This document shows, piece after piece, positions 15,834 through 24,913 of a DNA stretch of 64,000 nt (position 1 is its first letter; every line of letters starts with the position of its first letter). Source of the DNA: Adlercreutzia sp910585575 (GTDB lineage Bacteria > Actinomycetota > Coriobacteriia > Coriobacteriales > Eggerthellaceae); the NCBI RefSeq assembly GCF_951801035.1, contig NZ_CATOKT010000003.1. One strand, written 5' to 3'. A program made the translations under genes and the position numbers. The notes under the pieces are model-generated. The model worked only from the letters and a program-made list of their open reading frames with translations, did no database searches and had not been told where the DNA came from.

Positions 15834-15881
15834 AGCGAGGGCCCCGCGCATCGCGTGCGCGGGGCCCTCGCTGTGTTTTTT
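15834..15881 (+). terminator. Terminator after the first flavoprotein gene; copy of 11705 element
   Basis: AGCGAGGGCCCCGCGC (15834-15849) pairs perfectly with GCGCGGGGCCCTCGCT (15857-15872), followed by GTGTTTTTT. About 50 bases here match the leuS terminator. Confidence 0.9.
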
Positions 15882-15903
15882 GGCCGGGAAGTGCGGCAGA
15901 GGC

Positions 15904-18651
15904 TTAGGCCAGTACCAGGTTCAGGGCCTCGAAGAGCTTCTCCATCTCGATGGGCTTGGTCAGGTGACCGTCCATGCCGCAGCGCAGGGCCTTCTGACGG
16001 TCCTCCTCGAAGGCGTCGGCCGTCATGGCCAAGATGGGAATGGAGGCCAGCTGCGAATTGTCCAGCTTGCGAATAGCGCGCGTGGCCTCGTAGCCGTTCA
16101 TAATGGGCATCTGGACATCCATGAGCACCAGCTGGAAGTGGTCGGGGCTGGCGGCACTGACCATGTCAACGGCCTGCTGCCCGTTGACGGCGCACTCGAC
16201 GGTGAAGCCCTCGTCTTCCAAAAGCGTGACGGCAATTTCGCGGTTCAGATCGTTGTCGTCTACCAGCAGAATATGGCTGCCGCGCATGCGATGGTTGGGC
16301 GCCAGGTGTGATGCCGCAGCTGCCTTGGCAGCGTCTTGGCTGGGATTGGCCAGGCAGAGCGTCAGCTCGATGGTGAACGTGGTGCCCTTGCCCTTCTCGC
16401 TTTCAACGGAAATGGCGCCGTGCATCATGTCCACAAGGTTCTTGGTGATGGCCATACCCAGCCCCGTGCCCTCGACGCCGCTGATGGTGGAGGTGCGCTC
16501 GCGCTCGAAGGGATCGAAGATGCGCTCTACGAACTCGGGACTCATGCCGATGCCGGTGTCCGAGACGGTGAAGCGGTAGCGGCCGTGGTTGGCCGGGGCA
16601 CCGTCCAGCTCGTCCAGTTTGACCTTGATGAAGCCGCCCGGATCGGTGAACTTCAGCGCGTTGCCCAGCAGGTTCAGCAGAATTTGGTTGATGCGCAGCT
16701 TGTCGCAGCGCACGTCGGGATGGCGCAGGTTCTCGGTGTCGATGGAGAAGTACAGCTGGCGCGCACTGGTTTCCGCTTGGATAATGCTGTACAGGTCTTC
16801 CAAAAGCGCTGGCAGGTTGCAGGGCTGCTCGTCTAGGGACACCTTGCCGCTCTCGATGTGGCTCATGTCCAAAATGTCGTTGATGAGGTTCAGCAAGTGG
16901 GTGCTCGACGACTGAATTTTGTCCAGGTACTCGCGCACCTTCTCTGGCTGGTCGATGCGGCTGCCGGCCAAGGTGGTGAAGCCCACGATGGCGTTCATGG
17001 GCGTGCGAATGTCGTGGGACATGTTCGACAGGAAGGCGCTCTTGGCGGCGCTGGCCTTGTTAGCCTGGGTGAGGGCGTCTTCCAGCAGTGCTTTCTTCTT
17101 CATCTCGTCGCGCGTTTGCTGGTCGACGCTGCGGAAGCCCAGGACCACATCGTGGCTGTCCTGCCAGTCGCCGGTGCGCACGATGGTGGCCTGGCAGTAC
17201 TCTACGGCGTCGCCGCGCCGAATGCGGTAGTTCACGCTCATGCGCTTGGTGTCGGCCAGCTCTTCCCGCAGGTTGTCGGCGGAAAGCGCCGCGCGCAGCA
17301 TGGCGGCGTCCTCCTCGTGCACGCCCTGGTCGATATAGGCGGCCAGGCAGTCGGCCATGGCCAGGTCGCCGGCGAAAAGCTCGTCAAGATGGCGCTCCTT
17401 CTCGTGGGACACGCGCAGGGGCACGCCGGTGCCCGCATCCAAATTGAACGAGCAGACGAGCAGGTAGTCCTCGGAAAGCGCCTGGATGAGGTCGCGCTGG
17501 TGGCGCTCCTTCTGCACTTCCTCGAGTTTCTTGTCGGTGTAGTCCAGCAAAAAGCGCTGGTACATAAGCTCGCCGTCGTTTTCCACCAGTTTGACGTTGC
17601 CCATGACGTGAACGATGTCGCCGTTGCTGTGGCGCACGCGGTACTCGGTGCTCACGGAGTCGCCCACGTGCTTGAGAGTGGCAATGCTCTCGCGCAGGGC
17701 GACGGCGTCCTCGGGCAGCACCGACGCGGCAATCATGTCGAAGCCGCTGTCCAGCAACTCGTCCTCTGATTGGTAGCCCAAAATGTCCAGGGCTGCCTTG
17801 TTGACGCCCAGCACGCGGCTGCCGTCGATGGAGTGGGTGATGACGCCGCCCTCCATGGAGGTGAAGATGGCCTCCAGGGTGCGGTTCTTCTCGACAATTT
17901 CGTTCTCGTAGGCGCGCTCTTGGGTGACATCGATGCCCACGCCCACGGTGCCCATGACCGTGCCGTCAATGTTGTACAGCGGCGATTTGTAGGTGGTGAG
18001 CAGGCGCGTGCCGTCGTTCGTTTGGACGGTTTCCTCGGACACGATGGTGGAGCGGCTTTCCATCACTTGGCGCTCCGACTCGATGCAGGCCGGGTCGTCG
18101 GCCTCGACGTCCCAGATATAGGCGTGGCCGCGGCCCTGGACTTGCTCTTTGGTCTTGTTGACTGTAGCGCAGAAGGCATCGTTGACCTTGTGATGGATGC
18201 CGTCGTCGGATTTGTACCACACCAGCGACGGAATGGAGTTGATGGTGGCCTCCAGGTACTGGTGGGTTTCCCAGGCATCGGCGAAGCGCTTGCGGGCCTT
18301 CTGCCAGCTGCGGAAGTGGAAGAGCAGCTCGGGCGTGGACAGGGGGGCCGTCCACAAGTCGTACAGGTGCTCGAGGAGATCGGTGAGCTCGGGCACCTGG
18401 TCGTGACCGGCGATGAGGACCAGGTCGGTGTCAGGGCCCTTGGCCGGCACGAGCGCCTCGACAAGGGCGCGGGCATTGCCGCCGCTGCCGTCGGCAATGA
18501 TGAGATGGGCCGCTGCCGCAGCGCTGGCGTCGGGCACGTCGGTGGCAATAACCTCGTGAGTGAACGCCTCAAGGGGGGCGGCATCTTCAATGGCGCAGCG
18601 CGCCTCGTCGGGCAGTCCGACAAGGAGGAGACGAACGAGGCTGTGATACAT
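15904..18651 (-). CDS. Hybrid sensor histidine kinase with PAS domains
   Basis: The ATG at 18651 (MYHSLVRLLL) follows AAGGA and gives 915 residues. Order: an N-terminal receiver-like region (1-115) without an obvious phospho-Asp; three PAS-type domains (about 130-255, 260-385, 395-515; SIPSLVWYKSDDG and GGVITHSIDG mark the first two); HisKA with FLSNMSHDIRTPMN (about 535-545); HATPase with NLLGNALKFTD, DTGIGMSP and GTGLGMAITK; and a C-terminal receiver with LLVDDN and VLMDVQMPIMNG (about 795-910). No transmembrane segment is evident, so it is probably a cytoplasmic sensor. No dedicated output regulator is adjacent. A TATACT -10 lies near 18716-18721 on this strand. Confidence 0.9.
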   Translation of the reverse strand: MYHSLVRLLLVGLPDEARCAIEDAAPLEAFTHEVIATDVPDASAAAAAHLIIADGSGGNARALVEALVPAKGPDTDLVLIAGHDQVPELTDLLEHLYDLWTAPLSTPELLFHFRSWQKARKRFADAWETHQYLEATINSIPSLVWYKSDDGIHHKVNDAFCATVNKTKEQVQGRGHAYIWDVEADDPACIESERQVMESRSTIVSEETVQTNDGTRLLTTYKSPLYNIDGTVMGTVGVGIDVTQERAYENEIVEKNRTLEAIFTSMEGGVITHSIDGSRVLGVNKAALDILGYQSEDELLDSGFDMIAASVLPEDAVALRESIATLKHVGDSVSTEYRVRHSNGDIVHVMGNVKLVENDGELMYQRFLLDYTDKKLEEVQKERHQRDLIQALSEDYLLVCSFNLDAGTGVPLRVSHEKERHLDELFAGDLAMADCLAAYIDQGVHEEDAAMLRAALSADNLREELADTKRMSVNYRIRRGDAVEYCQATIVRTGDWQDSHDVVLGFRSVDQQTRDEMKKKALLEDALTQANKASAAKSAFLSNMSHDIRTPMNAIVGFTTLAGSRIDQPEKVREYLDKIQSSSTHLLNLINDILDMSHIESGKVSLDEQPCNLPALLEDLYSIIQAETSARQLYFSIDTENLRHPDVRCDKLRINQILLNLLGNALKFTDPGGFIKVKLDELDGAPANHGRYRFTVSDTGIGMSPEFVERIFDPFERERTSTISGVEGTGLGMAITKNLVDMMHGAISVESEKGKGTTFTIELTLCLANPSQDAAKAAAASHLAPNHRMRGSHILLVDDNDLNREIAVTLLEDEGFTVECAVNGQQAVDMVSAASPDHFQLVLMDVQMPIMNGYEATRAIRKLDNSQLASIPILAMTADAFEEDRQKALRCGMDGHLTKPIEMEKLFEALNLVLA

Positions 18652-18894
18652 GGCGTGTTCCTTCGGCAAAGACCAGATGGCACCGCGATGACAGGGCGTC
18701 ATCAGCATTCCCGTTAGTATATCAAGTTCGCCGCTGGTTTTCTTTCCCGAATGCAAGGGAAGTGCAATTTGAGTTTGCAGGCTGAGAGGGGGGCGACGTG
18801 CCGGAGCGCTCCCTCCCCAAGGTGAACGTACCGTGGTCTTCGTTTGAAAGCTCGAACGGCGGCGACGGCGGCAGCAGCGCTCTTTGCTATAGTG

Positions 18895-18903
18895 AACGCT
18901 CGG
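18895..18903 (+). promoter_or_regulatory. Extended -10 upstream of the SanA-like gene
   Basis: TGCTATAGT fits TGN plus a TATAGT -10 box, 26 bases before the ATG at 18929. The rest of the 277-base divergent gap (18652-18928) shows no further clear signal. Confidence 0.4.
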
Positions 18904-18928
18904 TTTTTTCACGGTCCAGGGAGGTGGC

Positions 18929-19621
18929 ATGGCGGCGCAGGCAAAAGCGCGAAGAGGTTTGCGGCGCGCAGCACTGGCCCTGGCTGCCGCCCTGGCGATC
19001 GTCGTCGCCATTGTGGCAGTCGCCAACATTGCCACAGTGGCCACCACCCGCGACCAGGTGCGCACGGTGTCCTCCGCTGCCGACGACTTGGCCGGCGCGC
19101 CCGCCGATGCCGTGCTCGTGCTGGGGGCTAGCGTCTATCCCGACGGTACTCCCAGCGACATTCTGGCCGACCGTCTGGAAGTGGCCGTTGATTTGTACAA
19201 GGCCGGAGCCGCTAAGGCCATCATCTGCAGCGGCGACAATCGCACGTCCCATTACAACGAATCCGACGCCATGAAGGCCTACTGCGTGGCCCTGGGGGTG
19301 CCGAGCGAGGACGTGTACGTGGACCACGCGGGCAACACCACCTACGAGTCCCTGTACCGGGCGCGAAATTTGTTCGGCGCCGATCGCATTATCGTCGCTA
19401 CTCAGGCCTATCATCTCTACCGGGCGCTTTTCGCGGCCAATTGCCTGGGCATGGAGGCGTGGGGCGTGGCCACCGACAAGGGTGCCTACGACAACCAGCT
19501 TCACTACAGTGTGCGCGAAGTGGCGGCTCGCACGAAGGACTTCTTCGCAGCGCTGCTCAACCTGCCCGTCCCTCTTGAGGAATCGCCGATATCCCTCGAC
19601 GATTCCGGTGATCTGACCTAG
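18929..19621 (+). CDS. SanA/YdcF-like DUF218 membrane-anchored protein
   Basis: A 230-residue protein with a basic N-terminus and one membrane helix (residues about 12-34), then an extracytoplasmic DUF218 domain. Motifs: DAVLVLGASVYPDGTPSDIL, a repeated-helix VDLYKAGAAKAIICSGDN, the middle HAGNTTYESLYRA, and the ending ATQAYHLYRALF. SanA homologues affect envelope barrier function and vancomycin sensitivity in enterobacteria, but the enzymatic reaction is not established. The next gene starts 9 bases downstream, so the two are probably co-transcribed. The start has GGGAGG upstream. Confidence 0.85.
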   Translation: MAAQAKARRGLRRAALALAAALAIVVAIVAVANIATVATTRDQVRTVSSAADDLAGAPADAVLVLGASVYPDGTPSDILADRLEVAVDLYKAGAAKAIICSGDNRTSHYNESDAMKAYCVALGVPSEDVYVDHAGNTTYESLYRARNLFGADRIIVATQAYHLYRALFAANCLGMEAWGVATDKGAYDNQLHYSVREVAARTKDFFAALLNLPVPLEESPISLDDSGDLT

Positions 19622-19629
19622 GGGGCCGC

Positions 19630-20478
19630 ATGGAACGTCTCTCGTCGCTTTCCCGGCAGTTCTTAGGGTCGCTCGGTCCCGAGGCCGCCAAGATGATGCG
19701 CATCCAGCAGATCAAAGAGCGCTACCGCACGGCTGTACAGCGCACCTGGCGCGACAACCCCGCGGCTGCCCAGCTGGTGCTTGCCCATACCAACGGCATG
19801 TACGTAGCGAAAGACGAGCGTTTGCGCACGGGTCCCGACAAGCATAAGGATCGCATCGTGTTCGGGGTGTACCTTGACGATCCGGTGGTGCGCACCGAGT
19901 TCGATGCCCGTCAGCAGCTGCTCGTCTTCGCCCTGCACCAAGAGGGCATGAGCTTCGATGAGCTGCGCATTCTGCCGGCGAAATGGGATATGCGGCAGCG
20001 CCACGCCTTTCCCGAGTTCTGGGGCGAAGAGGCGCCTCCCGCGGCGACGACGGCCTCGGCGGCGGCTGTGCGACGCATCGAGGACGACACCCTTCGTCTC
20101 GACACGCTCAAGAAGGCCTTCTGTCTTGCGTTCGAGGAAGCCGACGAGGCCTGGGCGGTGCTTGAGCGCATCGAGGGGGCGGCCTTCGACGTGGTGCGGC
20201 GGCCCGACGAGGCTGCGGCGCCCGAGCACTGCCAATCCTACTGGTGCCATGTGTATGTGGAAGACAAAGAAGCCATGAAGGCGGTGTTGCGGGCTCGCGG
20301 GGCCGCTGTCAAATCGAAGGCCTATCGCCTTGGCCTGCGCATTCGGGCATTTGTAGTGCACCAGGCCACGCCTTCCATGGCGGGGCAGTGCGCGTTTCGC
20401 CGGGCGGGGCATTCGGTGCCCCTTAAGGTTCACCCTTCTTGGGCTACCGATTCAAAGACGGCACGGCCGTCCAAGTGA
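19630..20478 (+). CDS. Hypothetical protein, 282 aa
   Basis: I do not recognise this protein with confidence. The first 130 residues (FLGSLGPEAAKM, a helical YRTAVQRTWRDN, LAHTNGMYV, VYLDDPVVRTEFDARQQLL) vaguely recall the DUF721/DciA layout, a small helical region followed by a beta/alpha domain with LAHT. That link is weak. An Ala/Glu-rich linker follows, then a second region (YWCHVYVEDKEAMKAVLRARG). No signal peptide or membrane helix is seen. It is probably co-transcribed with the SanA-like gene. Its last 49 bases overlap the convergent gene at 20430-20882. Confidence 0.6.
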   Translation: MERLSSLSRQFLGSLGPEAAKMMRIQQIKERYRTAVQRTWRDNPAAAQLVLAHTNGMYVAKDERLRTGPDKHKDRIVFGVYLDDPVVRTEFDARQQLLVFALHQEGMSFDELRILPAKWDMRQRHAFPEFWGEEAPPAATTASAAAVRRIEDDTLRLDTLKKAFCLAFEEADEAWAVLERIEGAAFDVVRRPDEAAAPEHCQSYWCHVYVEDKEAMKAVLRARGAAVKSKAYRLGLRIRAFVVHQATPSMAGQCAFRRAGHSVPLKVHPSWATDSKTARPSK

Positions 20479-20882
20479 ATTCTTAGTTCCCAGGGATTGA
20501 CCAGGTTGTAGGCGTAGAAGAGCGGCTTGTCCGCCTGTTCGAGCACGCGCCCTACGGGAACCTCGTCGGCGCAGTAGATTTTGCGGCATCGCGCGCTGAG
20601 CCGATCTTGGCTGATAAAGAGGGAAGGGTCTTCGTAGCGACAGGACCCTTGGCTGAAAAAGTAGTTGTGCGCATCGTTCCAGCCAAAAAGCTCGGTGATA
20701 ACGCGGTGCAGGTCGGCGAGCGAGTCGTCGGGTCGCACTGAGGCGTTGCGCAGCAGCGAGGGCTCCGTGTCGACGAGCTCGATGATGACGTTCAGGTACG
20801 AACGGGCATCCTCCTCGTCGCGGGGAGTCCCGTTCGTTCCCCGAGAGGGATCGGTGGGAAACTTGATAATTTTCGCTGCCAC
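20430..20882 (-). CDS. Plasmid pRiA4b ORF-3-like protein
   Basis: The product from GTG 20882 (VAAKIIKFP; AAAGG upstream) is 150 residues. A longer open frame exists, but this start has the best ribosome site. The sequence fits the pRiA4b ORF-3 family: LNVIIELVDTEPSLLRNASV, then DSLADLHRVITELFGWNDAHNYFF, and a C-terminal LFYAYNLVNPWELRIHLDG. The family is common on plasmids and chromosomes and its biochemical role is unsettled. It overlaps the convergent hypothetical gene by 49 bases. Confidence 0.75.
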   Translation of the reverse strand: MAAKIIKFPTDPSRGTNGTPRDEEDARSYLNVIIELVDTEPSLLRNASVRPDDSLADLHRVITELFGWNDAHNYFFSQGSCRYEDPSLFISQDRLSARCRKIYCADEVPVGRVLEQADKPLFYAYNLVNPWELRIHLDGRAVFESVAQEG

Positions 20883-21134
20883 GATGAAAGCCTTTCGCCT
20901 TGTATCGAGGGTAGGTAGGGGCGATTGTAGCAAGAGTTGTCAAAAGGAAAACCCCTTGGCGGCAAAATAGCGAAAAATAGGTGGCGAACTGGCGATTTAT
21001 GGTTATTTACACTAAGTTAATAGGTCATGATATGGGCAAATTGATGAGTATTCGATCAGGAAGAGCGCAGGCAGGGGAGAGCGGTATAATTTTGTTCTCA
21101 TCAAGGACCGAGCGAAAGGAAAAGGGGCCTGCCC

Positions 21135-21758
21135 GTGGCGCATAAGAGGAAAACCAGCAAGGCCGATGCCACGCGCCGCGAGCTGCTGGATGCGGCCCTG
21201 AAGGTCATTGCCGAGCGCGGCTATACGGCGGCCACGGTCGATCACATTGTGGAAGCGGCCGGCGTTTCCAAGGGCGTGGCCTACTACCACTTCACCAGCA
21301 AAGCCGATATTGCCGAGTGCATTCTTGTCGAGGGTATCGACGAGGTGAGTACCTCGTTTCAGGCCATTGCCGATGAGGCCCCCACCGCTACGGCGGCCCT
21401 GGTGGGCATGATTGAGTCCTTCGCCGCCTTCATTTTCCAGAACGCGGCGTTCGGACGCTTCTTCGTGTCCGAGCTCTGGCGCACGGGGCGCCCGTGGACC
21501 GAGGCCATCCATGAGCACCAAGAGCGCCTGCTGGCCATTTTGCGCGCCCAGCTTGAGCGCGGCCAGCGCGAGGGCACCGTGCGCCCTCAAATTGACCCCA
21601 TGTTCGAGGCCGTCGCCTTGGTAGGCATGGTGCTCACCGCCACGCTGTACTACATCGGCGAGGCTGAGGCGGCCCCCGATGCCACCGACGAGATCCAGCG
21701 GCGGTTTGTGGCCCAGGTCACCGATTTCGTGCACCACGCCAACGGACCGGCGGTCTAG
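21135..21758 (+). CDS. TetR-family transcriptional regulator
   Basis: 207 residues from a GTG start with AAAGGAAAAGGGG upstream. The N-terminal TetR helix-turn-helix is canonical: RRELLDAALKVIAERGYTAATV, then IVEAAGVSKGVAYYHFTSKADI. The C-terminal ligand domain is helical and divergent, with a conserved-looking FFVSELW segment. A TATAAT lies at 21085-21090. The gene is monocistronic and convergent with serA. No transporter is adjacent, so its target is not evident. Confidence 0.88.
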   Translation: MAHKRKTSKADATRRELLDAALKVIAERGYTAATVDHIVEAAGVSKGVAYYHFTSKADIAECILVEGIDEVSTSFQAIADEAPTATAALVGMIESFAAFIFQNAAFGRFFVSELWRTGRPWTEAIHEHQERLLAILRAQLERGQREGTVRPQIDPMFEAVALVGMVLTATLYYIGEAEAAPDATDEIQRRFVAQVTDFVHHANGPAV

Positions 21759-21902
21759 AGGGCGAGCGAACAGGGCGGCAGCCCAGACGGCAGCCCCAGC
21801 GGATTGGCCTTCCTGCGAGAACGCAGGCGTCGTTGCAAAGGGGCACTTCGCTGGCGTCGTTACGGGAGGGGCGCGGTCGCTGGCGTCGCTGTAGGAGGAC
21901 GC

Positions 21903-21927
21903 AAAAAGGGCGACCCGAAGGCCGCCC
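21903..21927 (-). terminator. Terminator after serA
   Basis: Read on the minus strand, GGGCGGCC-TTCG-GGTCGCCC is followed by TTTTT. It lies 35 bases past the serA stop. Confidence 0.85.
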
Positions 21928-21961
21928 AGGAAATACCGTGTCGCTTGAGGCGCGCCGAGCG

Positions 21962-22882
21962 CTACATGTTAACGCAGTGGGTCCTCTTGCCGTTCTCCAG
22001 ATAGTCCATCACCTCGGCCACGGCCATCTTTGCGCAGTTGTCCTCGGCTTCGGCCGTCGAGGCGCCCAGGTGCGGGATGACAATGGCGCGCTCCATCTTC
22101 ACCACGGCCGGGTTGGCGAAGTCGGTCACATAGGCGGTTACCTTGCCGGAATCCAGGGCGGCGGCCATGGCGGCGTCGTCCACCAAGGTGTCGCGGGAGA
22201 AGTTCAGGAACACCACGCCGTCTTTCATCTGGGCGATGGCGTCTCCGTTGATCATCATCTTAGTGGAGGGCAGCGCCGGCACGTGGATGGTGATGAAGTC
22301 GCTGGCAGCGTAGAGGGGCGCCAGATCGTCGGTGAACTCCACCGTGGGGGAGATCTGCTCGTGAACGGTGATGCCGTCCAGGGCCGGGTCATAGCCGATG
22401 ACCTTCATGCCCAGGGCCTCGGCGGCTTGGGCCACCTGACGGCCGATGGCGCCCAGACCGATGACGCCCAGGGTCTTGCCCAGAATCTCGCCGCCGGCGA
22501 ACTGCTTCTTCGCCTTCTCGGCCGACTTGCCCACGTTCTCGTCGTCGGCGTTGTCGCGCACCCAGGCCACGCCGCCGATGATGTCGCGGCTCGCCAGCAG
22601 AAGGCCGGCCAGCACCAGTTCTTTCACCGCGTTGGCGTTGGCGCCGGGCGTGTTGAACACGGCAATGCCGGCTTCAGCGAACTTGTCCAGCGGAATATTG
22701 TTCACGCCGGCGCCGGCGCGGGCGACGGCCTTCAGGTTGGCAGGGATGTCCATCTCGTGCATATCGGCCGAGCGCACGAGGATGGCGTCCGCCTCCTCGA
22801 TGTTGTCGGTGAGCTCGTACTGGTCAGTCAGGCAGGCCAGGCCCACGGGGGAGATGTTGTTCAGGCAATGAATCTTGTACAC
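21962..22882 (-). CDS. serA: D-3-phosphoglycerate dehydrogenase-like 2-hydroxyacid dehydrogenase
   Basis: A 306-residue D-2-hydroxyacid dehydrogenase. The NAD-binding Rossmann motif is LGVIGLGAIGRQVAQ. ARAGAGVNNIP and FNTPGANANAVKE mark the substrate side. The catalytic Arg lies in NFSRDTLVD, with a Glu near AVVKME and the His in IPHLGAST. It lacks the C-terminal ACT domain of many SerA enzymes, like the short anaerobe forms. The reaction is probably oxidation of 3-phosphoglycerate at the start of serine synthesis. Another hydroxyacid substrate is possible. It stands alone, with a terminator just downstream and no serC next to it. Confidence 0.85.
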   Translation of the reverse strand: MYKIHCLNNISPVGLACLTDQYELTDNIEEADAILVRSADMHEMDIPANLKAVARAGAGVNNIPLDKFAEAGIAVFNTPGANANAVKELVLAGLLLASRDIIGGVAWVRDNADDENVGKSAEKAKKQFAGGEILGKTLGVIGLGAIGRQVAQAAEALGMKVIGYDPALDGITVHEQISPTVEFTDDLAPLYAASDFITIHVPALPSTKMMINGDAIAQMKDGVVFLNFSRDTLVDDAAMAAALDSGKVTAYVTDFANPAVVKMERAIVIPHLGASTAEAEDNCAKMAVAEVMDYLENGKRTHCVNM

Positions 22883-23060
22883 GGCGGCTCCTTTCAGTAA
22901 GCGCCTTCAGCATACCCCTAACTTTAGTCGGTTAAAGCGAAAGATCGTCGGGGCGGGGAAAATGGGGAACGATTCGGTTGCCTCTTCGTACTGAGCGCCC
23001 TCGCGAGCTCCGTTGCCTAAGTTGCGTATAATGGGCGGAAGACGAACGCTAGGAGGAACT

Positions 23061-24590
23061 ATGTCGCAAGAACGTCCCTGCGTGCTGCTGGGCATTACCG
23101 GTTGCATTGCCGCGTACAAGGCCTGCGAAATTCTGCGCGGGCTGCAGAAGGCAGGCATGCGCGTGAAGGTGGTCATGACCGAGCACGCCACTCATTTCGT
23201 GGATCCGGTGACGTTCCGCGCGCTTTCCCACGAGAAGGTGGCGGTGGGGCTGTTCGACGATCCGTCCGACCCCATTCACCATATCTCGTTGGCCGAAGAG
23301 TGCGACACCTTCCTCATCGCACCCTGCACCGCCAATGTGATGGCGAAGGTGGCCTGCGGTATTGCCGACGACCTGTTGAGCACCACGGCCCTGGCCTGTA
23401 CCGCGCCGCTGGTCATTGCGCCGGCCGCCAACGTGCACATGTACGAGGCGGCGCCGACGCAGCAGAACATGGCCGTTCTGCGCGGACGCGGCGTGCGTTT
23501 TATCGAGGGCGATTCCGGGTATTTGGCTTGCGGCGATGTGGGGCGCGGTCGCCTTGCTGATCCGGCGGTAGTGGTGCGCCACACCTTGGCTGTGCTGGCG
23601 GACACTTTGGGCGTCGACGCCCTGCGTCTTGCCTGCGAGCAGCACGGCGAGCTGCCGTTCGCCCAGGTCATGGCTCAGCTGTCCCAGGCCCAGGAGGAAC
23701 AGGCTGCGGCCGCTGACGCTGCCGCCGGGTCTGGTGGTGCCTCTCCCGTCGCGGCCTCGAACGCGGCGGCTTCCGCTTCCGGGATGGCGTCCGCCTCGTC
23801 GGTTTCCGCTGCTCTAGCATGGGCGGCAGGCGCCGAGGCAGCTGCCGCAGTGCCGAACGCCGCCGCCGTTGCCGCCGCCCAGGCGCCCGTGGGCTATCCT
23901 AAGGGCAACGCCCCCTGCACGGCGGGTGCCCTGGCAGGCAAGACCGTGCTCATCACGGCGGGTCCCACGGTGGAGCCTATCGATTCGGTGCGCTATATTT
24001 CCAACTACTCCTCGGGCAAGATGGGCTACGCCATTGCCGAGGCAGCTGCGGCCCAAGGCGCGCGCGTGGTGCTGGTGTCGGGGCCGGTGGCCCTGGCGGC
24101 GCCGGCGGGTGTGGAGGTAGTGCCCGTGAAAACGGCCCGCGACATGCTGGCCGCCTGCGAGAAAGAGTTCTCCCAGGCCGATGCCGCCATCTTCGCTGCC
24201 GCGGTGGCTGACTTGCGTCCGGCAAACCCTGCGGACCGCAAGCTAAAGAAGGGACGGGACGACGCGGCCCTCGCTAACGTGGCCCTGACGGAAAACCCCG
24301 ATATTCTGGCTACCCTGGCCGCGGGCAAGCGGCCGGGCCAGTACGTGGTGGGCTTCGCCGCCGAAACCAACGACGTGCTCATGAACGCCCACGCGAAGCT
24401 GGAAAAGAAGCACGCCGACATGATCGTGGCCAACCAGGTGGGCGACGGCGTGGCCTTCGGCACCGATGACGATGAAGTGTGGTTCGTCACGGCCAACGAC
24501 GAGGTCCTGCTGCCCCTTATGCCCAAGCGCGATGTGGCCCGTCGCATTGTCGAGGTAGTGGCCCAGCACGTTGCGCCCATCGAAGCCTAA
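23061..24590 (+). CDS. coaBC: Bifunctional phosphopantothenoylcysteine decarboxylase / phosphopantothenate-cysteine ligase
   Basis: Makes 4'-phosphopantetheine for coenzyme A. ATG 23061 follows AGGAGG and gives 509 residues. CoaC domain (1-180): GITGCIAAYK, catalytic His in HHISLAEE, APCTANVMAK, then PAANVHMY, where the usual Met of PxMN is Ala, and SGYLACGDVGRGR with the active-site Cys. CoaB domain (about 300-505): ITAGPTVEPIDSVRYISNYSSGKMG, AAAVADLRP and LKK. The two are joined by about 85 residues made almost only of Ala, Ser and Gly. A TATAAT lies at 23027-23032. Confidence 0.93.
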   Translation: MSQERPCVLLGITGCIAAYKACEILRGLQKAGMRVKVVMTEHATHFVDPVTFRALSHEKVAVGLFDDPSDPIHHISLAEECDTFLIAPCTANVMAKVACGIADDLLSTTALACTAPLVIAPAANVHMYEAAPTQQNMAVLRGRGVRFIEGDSGYLACGDVGRGRLADPAVVVRHTLAVLADTLGVDALRLACEQHGELPFAQVMAQLSQAQEEQAAAADAAAGSGGASPVAASNAAASASGMASASSVSAALAWAAGAEAAAAVPNAAAVAAAQAPVGYPKGNAPCTAGALAGKTVLITAGPTVEPIDSVRYISNYSSGKMGYAIAEAAAAQGARVVLVSGPVALAAPAGVEVVPVKTARDMLAACEKEFSQADAAIFAAAVADLRPANPADRKLKKGRDDAALANVALTENPDILATLAAGKRPGQYVVGFAAETNDVLMNAHAKLEKKHADMIVANQVGDGVAFGTDDDEVWFVTANDEVLLPLMPKRDVARRIVEVVAQHVAPIEA

Positions 24591-24801
24591 GGTCCTTGCG
24601 CGACCGAGAAATTGCGATCTGTTAGCAGATCTTCGGCGTGTAGGTCTCTTGCGAGGAAAAACAGCGCCCGCCATTGCAGTGACGGTCTTCGTTTTCCCAG
24701 GTCACTGTTAATCATAGAAAGGGTGGTCTGTCCGAGCGGGTAAACAGCGCTAACGGATCGAAAAAAACGCCACAAAAAGCAAGCTCTCGCTTTCGGCAGC
24801 T

Positions 24802-24819
24802 CATTACGGTTCCGTAAGC
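24802..24819 (+). promoter_or_regulatory. CATTACG-N4-CGTAA box upstream of the response regulator
   Basis: CATTACG-GTTC-CGTAAGC, containing the perfect palindrome TTACGG-TT-CCGTAA. The same 7-4-5 pattern occurs at 29967-29984, before the ABC transporter. It is a candidate binding site of the OmpR-type regulator encoded downstream. Confidence 0.55.
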
Positions 24820-24845
24820 CGACGCATTTTATCCGTGGCCGCTTC

Positions 24846-24874
24846 TTTTTGCCTGCGCCGTTATTCAGTATGAT
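24846..24874 (+). promoter_or_regulatory. Promoter of the two-component genes
   Basis: TTTTTG (24846-24851) and TATGAT (24869-24874) are spaced by 17 bases, 40 bases before the regulator ATG. Confidence 0.45.
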
Positions 24875-24913
24875 GGAAAAATACGAGCAGTGAGAACGAA
24901 GAGAGGCGAGATC

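Larger units (their letters stand above)
24591..24913. promoter_or_regulatory. Control region of the two-component system
   Basis: No gene. It holds two inverted repeats near coaBC: GATCTG-TTAG-CAGATC at 24616-24631, and CAGTGAC...GTCACTG at 24677-24683/24701-24707. Further down it holds the CATTACG-N4-CGTAA box (24802-24819) and the promoter at 24846-24874. Confidence 0.5.

Noticed and set aside
18652..19065. N-terminal extension of the hybrid kinase to 1053 codons
   Set aside because: The added part is low-complexity and runs into the divergent SanA-like gene. ATG 18651 has a ribosome site and a plausible domain start.
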